A DNA stretch of 64,000 nucleotides from Anthoceros angustus (taxonomy: Eukaryota > Streptophyta > Anthocerotopsida > Anthocerotales > Anthocerotaceae). How positions within the stretch are numbered: the stretch's first letter is position 1; each line of letters opens with the position of its first letter. Below are positions 47,737 through 57,464 of the stretch, piece by piece. The notes under the pieces were generated by a model, which ran no database searches, had not been told where the DNA came from, and was given only the letters and a program-made list of their open reading frames with translations. Made by a program: the position numbers and the translations under genes. The stretch lies in assembly GCA_010909165.1 (NCBI GenBank), contig VJWM01000003.1, positions 62,001-126,000 on the forward strand, read 5' to 3'.

Positions 47737-50700
47737 ATGGCTGGAAGCCAGGTTACCTTTGCCAATTTTCCTGAGGATGTGTCTGCGTGGGAGCTGGCAG
47801 AGTTCCTGCAGGACAGAGTTGGGGTAGTGTGGAGGTGCAAAGTGAAAAGGACAAGCGTCCCAGCCCATGCTTTCATGCAGTTTGTTTCCAATGAGATCGC
47901 AAAGGAAGCTAACAGGGAGCGGTTGACCAGGTGCTGTCCCCATGCCTTTGTCCATTTTGCGTGCTCGGAGGTGGCCAAGGAGGCCTGTCATCTTGCAAAG
48001 AACAAGTACTTGGTGCTTCGAGAGAGGGCTCTCATTGCAAGGCCGTGGGGGTCGAACATTTGGTCAAAACCAAGGGTGAGAGCTCAAGCAGAGCGGGTTT
48101 TGCAAGTCCAAGGTGCCGTGGTGGAGCTTGGATTTTTGCAAAACAGCGCTCAAGTTTTCTCTGTAGCGTGGAGACTGCCCACAGACCAAGTCATTTTTGA
48201 GGTGGATCCGTTTGACAGGCATCTCAGGTTCTTCTGGACCCAGCTAGTTTCTGTTAACAATGGAACGAGATCCGTGAAGTGCAACTACAAGATGGAGTTT
48301 CGTTTGAAGGATGTGAAGGGGGCTAAGCACGTTGAATGCGGTCAGGAAGGAAGCTATTCAGGAGTAGCATTATCGTTGATGTTGCAGTTTTGTGTGCCCC
48401 CTTACATTTTCTATCGTACAGCGGATGATGACATTATCCAGAGGACGTCCTTTGAGCTAGGAGATGATGAAGATCCCTGGATCCGCATCCTCGACTGCAG
48501 TCCAAACAACAGCGTTGGGCGTTGTCTGGTCTACAGGGTTGGTGTCAATGCCAGACAGATCTCTGCCTTTTGGAGCATCTTCAATTACTTGAAAGTGCAT
48601 GACACCGTCACAAAGGGATCACCACTCCAGCTGACGGTATCTGTATGCTCTGAGTACATGCCACCGTCGAAGAGCTTCTTCTACAGTGTGAGTCCACGGC
48701 CTGGTATCTCTTTTGACCACTTGTTTCTGGTGAATGCCCTCGTGCACCGAGGAGTTCTGCAGCCATTCAGTTTAGATCATTATTTCTTCTCCCTGTTAAA
48801 TCCCAAGGTTACATCCGCGAATGTGGCTTCTCTGGCCCTGCGCCACATGCTGGCCTACAGGAAGCCTGTCCTTGATGCCTCCAACCAGCTTAAGCGGGTA
48901 ATTAGCCGCATGTCCATTCATCAACGCCAGGGGAAGGCAGATAAGTTGCCACAGGGCAGCATGGTGGTAAGGCGTGTGGTGATCACCCCAACCAGAGCTT
49001 ATTGTTTGGCACCAGAAATTGAGCTGTCAAACCGTGTTGTGAGGCATTACAGCCACTTGGCTGATCGGTTTCTGAGAGTGGCATTCCATGATGACAACAT
49101 GCACCCGATGCTTGGAGCCCCAATGACAGCAACAGTTGCTCCAATTGTGAGGGATGTCATCAAAACGGTGACCATGAGGAGTCCTTTGTATTGGAGGATA
49201 AGGGATATCCTCCATTCCGGATTCGAGCTCTGTGGTCGGAAATATGGGTTCCTGGCATTTTCAGCAAGCCAGCTGAGGGACAGCTGTGCTTGGTTCTTTG
49301 CCTCAGACAAACAGATAAACCAGAAGACAATCCGTGAGTGGATGGGCAACTTTCCTTCCCAAAATGTTGCAAAAGTGGCAGCAAGGATGGGACAATGCTT
49401 TTCATCCACCTATCCTACTTTAGAGGTGATGGCCCAGGAAGTTGAAGAACTAGAGGATGTAGTTCGTAATGGATACACCTTCTCTGACGGTGTTGGTAAG
49501 ATAAGCCCTTCTTTCGCGAAGGATATCTCAGAAATCATGCTCCTGCAAGGGAAGCCACCCTCTGCCTTCCAGATTCGGTATGCCGGCTACAAAGGTGTTG
49601 TAGTGCAGTGGCCCGGGGCAGGCCACAAATTGTCTTTGCGGCCCAGCATGAAGAAATTCAGCTCAGACCACAGAATCTTGGAGGTTGTGGGGTGGACTAG
49701 ATTTCTGCCCTCCCATCTGAACCGGCAAATAATAACACTGTTATCAACTCTTCAAGTGAAGAACCAGATATTTATTGATCTGCAGGATATGATGGTGAAC
49801 AGGCTTTGCAAGCTGTTGGATGATTCTGACCTGGCTCTCCAAGTCCTGCTCACAACATGTTCCGGCAATTCGCACAACACGGCTGTCACAATGTTGAGTG
49901 GAGGCTTTCATCCGAATTCAGAGCCGCATTTGAAGGAGATGCTGCTCTCTATTCGCTGCATGCAACTATCAGAGCTTCTAGGGAAGGCAAAGATCTTTGT
50001 GCCCCAGGGCAGGTGGCTTATGGGCTGCCTGGATGAAACCGGACTCCTACAATATGGCCAATGCTTCCTACAGGTGTCAGGCCCCAGCACTGGTGAGACT
50101 GTTGACGGCAATATGACCGAGGGGAGCCCTCGTGTCATAACAGGTAAGGTGATTATGACGAAGAATCCTTGTCTCCATCCCGGGGACATTAGGGTTTTAC
50201 AGGCTGTGGATATGCCAGAACTGCGTCATCTTGTAGACTGCTTAGTGGTGCCACAAACAGGGCACCGGCCTCATCCGAACGAGGCATCTGGTTCAGACCT
50301 GGATGGAGACGTGTACTTCGTCGCTTGGGACCAAAATCTTGTACCCTCATCTGGAATGAGCTCAGAACCCATGGATTATGATGGGCAGGAGGCAGTGGAT
50401 ATAGGCAGGCAGGTGACACTGATAGATATTCAGGAGTTTTTCGCTAAACATGTGGTGAATGATCACCTTGGTGTCATCTGTAATGCTCATGTGGTGCACT
50501 CTGATCGTAATGAGAAGGGAGCCATGCATGAAAATGCCATTAAGCTGGCGAAGCTTGCTGCCACCGCCGTTGATTACCCAAAAACAGGGAAAGCAGCTAT
50601 TATGCCTCAAGAATTGCGTCCACTGGAGTACCCTGACTTCATGGACAAGGAAGGAGAGAAATCCTACCAGTCGAATAAGATTCTTGGGATTCTTTACAGG

Positions 50701-51648
50701 CGGGTCAAGGGCTTTGTAGCCCAGGAACTCTCTAACCAGCAGAGATGGTGCACGGAAGCACGTGAGGACCACATTGCTACAACTACAATTTATGATCCCG
50801 ATTTGGAGGTGCCTGGGTATGAGACGTATTTGGAAGATGCCTGGGCGCACAAGTGTGCTTATGAACAGCAGCTCCGGGCGTTGATGACCCGGTATGACGT
50901 GAAAGCGGAGGCGGAAGCTGTTACGGGGCACTTGGTATCCGCATCAAACATGAACAGTCGTCGTTTAGGCGATCTGAATGATCGTATGAGATATGCCTAT
51001 GGAGGGCTCAGGAAAGAGTTTAGGAGCATCTTCGAGGGTACCTCAACTACTGATGTGCCTACGCATGACGAGGAGACCCTGAAGAACGAAGAGCCCTTGG
51101 AACAGGAGGAGCCTGTGAGGAAGGAAAGAGGCCCCGTAAGAGGGAGAGGGAGACGGTCCCGGTCAGGGCGGAGTAATCCCTTTCTGTCCCGGAAGGATGC
51201 ATGGATTGTAAAGCTTCAAGAATACAGGAAAGAGAGTCTGTCGTTCTACGTACGACAACAACAAGTACTTCCATCGAGTGACACGATGGAGCAAAGTCCT
51301 GACCCCGTAAAGCTAAGTTACCAGACTATGGTGGATGTTTCACAAGCCAAAGGGGTAGACGGGAGTGTTGTGCCGGAGGACACAAGTATGTTGGAAGCCC
51401 GAGCTTCCGCGTGGTACCATGTGACGTATCACCAGGAATGGATTAAGAAGACAAAGGAGTCCGATGACTATGCTTTAACTGGACATTGCTATTTGCTGAG
51501 CTTTCCATGGATAGCTGCAGATGTCCTTGCTCAAGTGAAAGCTCGCAAAGTAAAGCCCAAGACCAAAGTCATCACAAAACCAGTCCTCATCGGGAAACGG
51601 GCAGCTGCATTCAGTGGTGCAAGCTTCCTTGACAACATCTGTGCGTAA
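47737..51648 (+). CDS. RDR6: RNA-dependent RNA polymerase 6 (RDR6)
   Basis: Cellular RNA-dependent RNA polymerase that copies cleaved RNAs into double strands for trans-acting siRNA production and transgene/virus silencing, with SGS3 and DCL4. One uninterrupted frame gives 1303 residues; Arabidopsis RDR6 has 1196. The N-terminal RRM-like part has VGVVWRCKVK and PHAFVHFA. Clade-specific blocks follow: YRTADDDI, DDEDPWIR, GISFDHLFLVNALVHRGV, RRVVITPTRAYCLAPEIELS, FLAFSASQLRDSCAWFFA, CFSSTYPTLEVM and GRWLMGCLDETG. The catalytic DLDGD is residues 854-858 within ASGSDLDGDVYFVAWD. The C-terminal ASAWYHVTYHQEWIKK and LSFPWIAADVLAQVKAR blocks are present. These match RDR6, not RDR1 or RDR2. Oddities are a repeated element in the N-terminal domain and a long charged insertion before the C-terminal block. 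Confidence 0.97.
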   Translation: MAGSQVTFANFPEDVSAWELAEFLQDRVGVVWRCKVKRTSVPAHAFMQFVSNEIAKEANRERLTRCCPHAFVHFACSEVAKEACHLAKNKYLVLRERALIARPWGSNIWSKPRVRAQAERVLQVQGAVVELGFLQNSAQVFSVAWRLPTDQVIFEVDPFDRHLRFFWTQLVSVNNGTRSVKCNYKMEFRLKDVKGAKHVECGQEGSYSGVALSLMLQFCVPPYIFYRTADDDIIQRTSFELGDDEDPWIRILDCSPNNSVGRCLVYRVGVNARQISAFWSIFNYLKVHDTVTKGSPLQLTVSVCSEYMPPSKSFFYSVSPRPGISFDHLFLVNALVHRGVLQPFSLDHYFFSLLNPKVTSANVASLALRHMLAYRKPVLDASNQLKRVISRMSIHQRQGKADKLPQGSMVVRRVVITPTRAYCLAPEIELSNRVVRHYSHLADRFLRVAFHDDNMHPMLGAPMTATVAPIVRDVIKTVTMRSPLYWRIRDILHSGFELCGRKYGFLAFSASQLRDSCAWFFASDKQINQKTIREWMGNFPSQNVAKVAARMGQCFSSTYPTLEVMAQEVEELEDVVRNGYTFSDGVGKISPSFAKDISEIMLLQGKPPSAFQIRYAGYKGVVVQWPGAGHKLSLRPSMKKFSSDHRILEVVGWTRFLPSHLNRQIITLLSTLQVKNQIFIDLQDMMVNRLCKLLDDSDLALQVLLTTCSGNSHNTAVTMLSGGFHPNSEPHLKEMLLSIRCMQLSELLGKAKIFVPQGRWLMGCLDETGLLQYGQCFLQVSGPSTGETVDGNMTEGSPRVITGKVIMTKNPCLHPGDIRVLQAVDMPELRHLVDCLVVPQTGHRPHPNEASGSDLDGDVYFVAWDQNLVPSSGMSSEPMDYDGQEAVDIGRQVTLIDIQEFFAKHVVNDHLGVICNAHVVHSDRNEKGAMHENAIKLAKLAATAVDYPKTGKAAIMPQELRPLEYPDFMDKEGEKSYQSNKILGILYRRVKGFVAQELSNQQRWCTEAREDHIATTTIYDPDLEVPGYETYLEDAWAHKCAYEQQLRALMTRYDVKAEAEAVTGHLVSASNMNSRRLGDLNDRMRYAYGGLRKEFRSIFEGTSTTDVPTHDEETLKNEEPLEQEEPVRKERGPVRGRGRRSRSGRSNPFLSRKDAWIVKLQEYRKESLSFYVRQQQVLPSSDTMEQSPDPVKLSYQTMVDVSQAKGVDGSVVPEDTSMLEARASAWYHVTYHQEWIKKTKESDDYALTGHCYLLSFPWIAADVLAQVKARKVKPKTKVITKPVLIGKRAAAFSGASFLDNICA

Positions 51649-53067
51649 CGTAACATGGTCTTTTGCAGCCATCTACTAAGTTGGAATTTCAAATGGTGCT
51701 GGCGATCAACAGGTACTACTAACATCTAACAGGAGTAACAAGCGATGGGGACCACGTTCCTAGTGTAAGGACTTACCTCGACTGGCAAGTTGACATCATG
51801 TTGGGAGAGCGGGACTTACTCTGGTTTGAATGTGGCCATCTAAGTGTCTTATGTCGTTTCACATCGTGACCTGGGGACCCCTTCAAAGCGCCCTTTTTCA
51901 AGGGCAGAGGAGGTTCAGTTATCCAGCAGTCCTCTGTGAGTGTAGGTGTCTGCCCTTTGTGTCAGGCACCAGTGCTTGCACAGGCCTTCAGAAGGCAAGA
52001 GTAACATGGTTAGCCAAAATGAGGCTCTCTTTCTCCATTTGTCCATACAGAACAAGCGGCTCTTGGCCGAGCACTTGCTCCAAGCATGTGCCGCATCGCA
52101 GACAATGGTGCATAATGGGAAAGCAGCTTCATGTACAAATGTATGCACGATTGTTTGGTGAACCATGCAGGCTACATACTGAAGCATGGGGAGCATCAAA
52201 CAGGAGTGCAAGTGACCCGCATTCCTAGTCTAGAGACTTTCCTCGACTGGCGAGTTGACATGAGGCCAATTGGGGAAGGGACTCAGTCTGGTTCGAAAGC
52301 TGCAGTGGTTGATCTGGCAGCAAAGCGTGTCATGTTGGGTGACACCTTTTTGGCCTTTTCTGACTAAGAAGGTGTTGCTTACGGAGAATTTATCGGCATC
52401 TGTCTGCTGTTGGGAATGAAGCAGTGAGCATCATCTGTTTGGTGCAAGAGGTGGGCAGTGACCTCATTCCTATCCAAGGACTTACCTCGACTGCCAGTTA
52501 ACAAGCCATAAGTCGACGGGCAGGACTTTGTCTGGTTTGAAAGTTGTCGTAGTTATCTAGCAGCAAAGTCTGCTGCACTGCCCATGTAGTTAGAACCTTT
52601 TTGCCCTTGGAGTATGGAGGTTGGAGGAGGGAAAAAAGGCGCCACTGCTGGAGATGAACTTGGACTGCGCATGCACCTGGTTGAAGTTACATTAGGAGAC
52701 GTAGAAGTGAGGAACAGGAACGGATGAACAGGAATGGTCTGGGTATGTTTCTGATTGCTCAAGAACAAGAACATTGTGGCCCCTACTCCGCATGAATAAG
52801 ATTTGCACCTGTGAAGTTGTGATATTCTATACCGAGAACCATGCTAACTCGAAGACGTTGCTGAAGTAGCAATTATCTACAGATCAACTACTGGGGAACG
52901 TCGGGATAAACACAAATCTCCCATGCTGTGGAGCAGCCAAAACAACTAATCTGGTCTCTCAATGTGAGATGCCTAACCCAAGCCCGTTGCACAAAGTCTC
53001 CGGTACGGGCTCCTGGCTGCAAGAAGGCTTCCATTCCTATATCAAAACACACATACCTCGGCGGTTC
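51649..53067. other. RDR6 3' flank and spacer to PDH copy 2
   Basis: No coding exon is seen. It contains three degenerate repeat copies, annotated separately, and a unique segment from 52.6 to 53.07 kb that includes the PDH copy 2 3' flank. Confidence 0.4.
51736..52620. repeat. Three degenerate tandem copies downstream of RDR6
   Basis: Copies lie at about 51736-51830, 52200-52345 and 52448-52620. Each runs from an attcctag-like block through ggacttacctcgactggc and gttgaca to a ctggtttgaaag block. Copies 2 and 3 also share ctagcagcaaag and cctttttgcc. Spacing is irregular (about 460 and 250 bp). No known element is recognised. Confidence 0.65.
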
Positions 53068-54588
53068 TCATACCTGGGCGGTGCCTGCAGTGAAGCCAGG
53101 CTCCTCACACCTATATTTACCATCGGGACCAATGCCGAACCCCTTAGGATCGGCAAACACGTTCTCTAGCAGCTGGCTTCGCACTGGAAGAGGACTAGCA
53201 TCAGCAAACTCTACCGCATCTTCCACGATTTCATCAATCTTCTTGTCGATGGCCTTGAGCTCCTGCTCAGAGGCTAGGCTATTGCTGAGAAGGTACTTCT
53301 TCAGCGCAACGATAGGATCCCGTGCAGAGTAATGTGCTTTCTCCGCTGCATGGACCACCACGACTCATGGTCAGGGACATGACAAACTGACAGGCAATGA
53401 CAGGAACCAAAGTTGTTAGCACCAAAGAAATGGCAAGTGTGAGCAGGGACATGTACCAGGGGCACGAAGTTCATCAGGATCAGCCAGAGAGTGTCCTCTA
53501 AACCTATACGTCTCGCACTCGATGAGAGTAGGCCCGTCGCCTCGGCGAGCTCGGGCAACAGCCTCCTTCGCAACCTCCCGCACTTTCAACACGTCCATCC
53601 CATCCACATGATACCCAGGCATCCCAAAAGCAGGCCCCTTTTTCCATATCTCAGGATCAGACGTAGCCCGAACATGAGACATACCAATAGCCCACAGATT
53701 GTTCTCCACAACGAAGACGATGGGCAACTTCCAGAGCGCAGCCATATTCAGGCACTCAAAAAATTGCCCGTTGTTGCATGTCCCGTCTCCAAAAAACGCC
53801 ATGGTCACGGCGTCCGCTTTATCATCCTTGAGCACCTCCCGCTTGTACACAGTGGTGAAGGCAGCACCGGTGGCCACTGGAATGCCCTCTCCGATAAAAG
53901 CAAACCCCCCCAGCAACCCGTGCTCCGCAGAAAACATATGCATGGACCCTCCCTGCCCCCGGCAGCAGCCCGTACTCTTCCCAAAAAGCTCCGCCATCAC
54001 CAACCGGGACGGAACCCCCTTGCTCAGTGCATGCACGTGATCCCTATACGTGCTGCAAACAAAATCCGTCTTCTTCAGCAGCTTGATGCACCCGGTGGAG
54101 ACCGCCTCCTGCCCGTTGTACAGATGCACGAAGCCAAACATTTTCCCTCGATAGTACATCTGAGCACACATATCCTCAAACGTCCTCCCCAGCACCATAT
54201 CCTCGTACAGAACCAGCCCCTCCTCCTTGGTCACCAGCTACAAAACCACACCACACAGTCAGCCATCCATCGTCCCATCCTCACATCATCACAACACACC
54301 AATTCCAGTCCAGAAAACCTAAAGGAAACGCACAAGATCAGCCTCAGCAGCGGGCTTCTCCAGCACAAGCTCGGACGCCGTGGCCACAGCCTTCCCCGAC
54401 ACGCTCTTCTGCATGGCCACTACGCCGGCCACACGCGCCTCCGGGACTCTCAATTTGCAGCCGGCGAAGGCCGATTTCAGGCGCAGCGCATGCTTGGCAG
54501 GAGCCCGCTCCCCGGCCTGGGAGGCTCCCGAGCCGGAGCTCAGGAAGGAGGCCGCCAGACCAGCTCGGCACGCCATGGACGCGGCCAT
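53068..54588 (-). CDS. PDH-E1 ALPHA: Plastid pyruvate dehydrogenase E1 alpha, copy 2
   Basis: Paralogue of the gene at 19.9-21.8 kb, on the same strand about 33 kb away. Minus-strand exons: 54588-54334, 54237-53457 and 53345-53068, giving 437 residues. I start at [10 protein letters not shown] (54588), which opens an Ala/Ser/Gly-rich transit peptide; further upstream in-frame residues do not look like a leader. Exons 2 and 3 have exactly the same lengths as copy 1. The proteins differ there at few sites (for example Lys for Ser before LLKKTDF, Ser for Pro in KGVPxR, Phe for Tyr in AELxGKS). Transit peptides and introns have diverged. The thiamine diphosphate motif GDGTCNN to ENN is intact. 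Both copies look functional. Confidence 0.95.
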
Positions 54589-54988
54589 GGAAAATGAGAC
54601 CCTTCTGCGGTGAGCAGGAGCAAGAGCGAGGGCAAGCGAGCGACTTCTCTGCCGGCAGCAGTGCGAAGATGGATCTCGCACCGGGCAGCTATCTCCCGCA
54701 GGCAGAGGAAGACAGGCGGGGGAAGCCAAGCCCAGCGAAGGCAAATCCGTCCCGGGCGGACCAGCCAACCCTACGGTCCTGCCACTCTGACATTCGTTAG
54801 TAGTTACCCGACCACCTCATTTTCATGCGTGGCAGATTCATTTCAGCCGCGAAAATTGATCGTGTCCGATCTTGGTTATTTTAGGAGCTGCAGCTCGTTG
54901 CTCGACCCTCCAGACGCTGAAGGCCTGCTCATCTTTGTGACCACGATGCACGTTGTTGGAAGCGCTTGATACAAGTATCTCATATGAA
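54589..54988. other. Upstream region of PDH copy 2
   Basis: Promoter and leader side of the second PDH gene. No coding exon or repeat is visible. Confidence 0.4.
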
Positions 54989-55107
54989 GCAGTACCTCTT
55001 CTTCATCACAGCTTCCTCTCTTCCAGCCATGTTCTTTTCTTGCAAACTCTTCCAATCTTAAGCCATGTTTGATCCTTGAAGCAAGATGCAGGAAGAAGAG
55101 GTACTGC
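54989..55107. repeat. Foldback with 15-bp perfect arms
   Basis: The arm gcagtacctcttctt at 54989-55003 is exactly complementary to 55093-55107, extendable by one C-G pair. Inside, agcttcc-type and gaagc-type blocks can pair again after an internal loop. Loop plus inner arms total about 90 nt. The size fits a MIRNA-like or MITE-like hairpin; I see no known miRNA in it. Confidence 0.6.
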
Positions 55108-56490
55108 CTGTATTCCTCATTTCTGTAAGGCATGTCGAAGGAGGTTTAGTGAAAAGATTGTGGTAAGTGTGCCAAGCTTGGTTCTTCCATGCGACCGAGA
55201 AATTGTGTAGGTATAGAGGTGGAGAGTGTGAGGATAGATGGTGACTTCTTCGATCTGATTGGAGTTGCGTCTCCGCTCTATTGACAGAAAAAGACTCTCC
55301 GCAGCGAGGCATGAACAAGGCTCCAGCGCTTGTCGCTTTGGAGAGCTCCTGTGCTTGTTTTCATACCGAGGTCATTCGCCACTGTTTGTTCATGTGCCGA
55401 GCTCCAGTGCTTGGCTCCTTGCGCTTATGATAGCACAACCATTCTTGGCTGATAGCAGCTTTATGTCGTGAAAGGGAATTAACAGAGTGTAACCGCGATG
55501 ATCTGGTGGAAAACGGTATTTGCATCCCCTCCAGTTTGCATGCCATAGCTTCCAAATCGAGGACGATGACCTTGTGGCCGCCGGACACTTCAAAATTCCA
55601 AAAGTGGCCGGAGCTGAGGATCCGTGAAGACTCCTGCCCGGCCAGCAGGAATTTCCTCAAATCATGGGCAACGGAAACAGGACATGACGCAGGGCCGAGG
55701 TGCATTTGATGCGCCTTTTTCCTCATTTCATGTGAGCTTTCCTCCATTTTGATGCACGCGTATTTCTCCTAATATCGTCACTTACGCAATGGAGTTTTGA
55801 GTGTCTCCGTAGTGCTCGCCTTCCATGTGCGTATAAATGTACCTCGATTAGCAGACCTGGTAGCCGGGGGGAATTTTTGAGCGGAAGATGTTACCAATCG
55901 CTTTTGGGGTACTAATTACCCTTTTAATTTAAATATACCTTTTTGGGGTACCAATTAGCCTTTTAATTAAAATTTACAGATAACCTCAGCTCAATGGGAT
56001 TAAAATATTATTTGTAAATAATTTTTTTATTTAAAAGTATTTTATTTCTTTAAAAGTATTCAAGGTGGGGTTCTCCACAGTGTCCTGTAGATGGACGTTA
56101 TCAAGCACTTCATATTATAAAAATATTACTTTAGCCCAAATTATGCTTGATGCTATAAAAACTTCCAATGAGTTTTATGAGGCATCATACTCTTACTAGA
56201 GAGGGTCGTCTTAGTTGAAAGGATTAGAACTAATTCCCCGTACATAACTAGAGTTGAGAAAGATTTTAGGACGACCTCCATTCTCATCCAATCACGATCC
56301 TACAAGTGACTTTCAACTAAGAATTTTTGAATAAATTAAAAAGTACGAGTAACTTTTAGAAAATAGATTAAAATATATAATATCTTAAATCATATTATTC
56401 TAGAATAAATTAGAAAAAAAGAAAGGAATATAATAAGATATATTATAAATACTGAATGACTCTTGCATAATAGTTGTAGAATCATTACTG
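55108..56490. other. Spacer, no gene recognised
   Basis: A 128-codon minus-strand frame at 55747-55361 contains SGGHKVIVLDLEAMACKLEG, which is protein-like but matches no family I know. From 55.86 kb the DNA turns AT-rich. A ttttggggtac-taatta-ccttttaat unit is doubled at about 55903-55973. Confidence 0.35.
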
Positions 56491-56492
56491 GA

Positions 56493-56542
56493 GCCACTTT
56501 GTGCAAACAATGTATACTGCTATGCATTAAGAATACAAACAC
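56493..56542 (-). repeat. Left copy of an inverted flanking repeat
   Basis: Reverse-complemented, this 50-bp block reads gtgtttgtattctta, a variable centre, then acattgtttgcacaaagtggc. A matching block lies on the plus strand at 59932-59976. The pair encloses the G-gamma, ATG4 and folate-receptor remnants. Confidence 0.5.
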
Positions 56543-56647
56543 ATTCATTAGGCTAATTGGACATACATTTCTAAGAACCCCTTTATGGAGCATCCTCATC
56601 TTCGATAGGAAGCTTCCTGTTCTGTGATAGGTACTTAGATGGGGTGC

Positions 56648-57346
56648 CTAAAGAGAGTGTGGATGCCCGTGGTGCAAGTAGCTCAGGGCACACCATGCTA
56701 CAAGTTGTTGTGAAGCACACAAGTGGACTAAAATATATGCTTCTTCTTCTCCCACAACGAGGAAACCCTCAGCCCATTCATCAGCAACAGAACAAGGAGC
56801 AGCCTTCGGTTCAATCCGTCTATACCAGCCCTTGCTCCCAGGTCCTACGGCACTGCAGCAAACACATACATGGTCTCATGTACATCACATCATCAGGAAT
56901 CAAACACCAGCATCCCTGATACCGAGCCGCAGAGCATAGCACCTAAAAGAAGCACAAAGCATCGAGCACCCAGCTTCCAGAACCACGCCGTTACCTGGGA
57001 ATGAACGGGTCTGGACAGCTCTCGATGAATTTCACCGACCTGCCTTCCAGCCCGCGGCTCTTCCTCGGAAACCTTTCTCCGCAACAAGCGTTCATGGATA
57101 AAACCAAAACCAGGCACAAGGCTTACTCTCTGCCGCCGTGCGATGCCGGAGGTACCCGCTCCAGCTCCCTCAGCTCCTCCTGCAGGGCAGACATGTTTCA
57201 GCAAACCCGCGGATTGTGTTGCAAAAATGCAGCTCCTCACTGTCCTGCGGCAGGCTCACCTGACGAGCCTGGTACGTGGGAGGCTGCTGCAGCACGCGGG
57301 CCCTGCACGGCGATTCGTTGCCAGAGATCTGGCCTCCCTGCTGCAT
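56648..57346 (-). CDS. G-protein gamma subunit-like gene, possibly decaying
   Basis: Four short minus-strand exons with GT-AG sites join in frame: 57346-57260, 57179-57127, 57039-56995 and 56852-56648, giving 129 residues. The centre reads EELRELERVPPASHGGRES, then VKFIESCPDPFIP, then VGPGSKGWYRRIEPKAAPC. This follows the plant G-gamma pattern: coiled-coil EELEELE, then PDPLLP, then GP-x4-W-x-R-W-x-E, with the exon junctions where I expect them in G-gamma genes. Departures: the coiled-coil start in exon 1 (residues 1-29) is poorly preserved, WDRWFE has become WYRRIE, and the tail after APC runs on about 43 residues without a CaaX box. G-gamma anchors G-beta to the plasma membrane. The gene may be a degraded paralogue. 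The start codon is uncertain. Confidence 0.5.
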
Positions 57347-57464
57347 TCTAGGCGCAGATACGAGCTCCAGCTTGCGCAACCCTGTTCAACAAACCACTCC
57401 AGATTCAGGAATGCGGCTCTGGAGACACCGGGAGCTCGGAGCAACCAGCTCGCTTGCAAGCTGT

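Noticed and set aside
52131-52367. Short plus-strand frame in the RDR6 3' flank
   Set aside because: It spans one of the degenerate repeat copies, and the other copies do not keep the frame.
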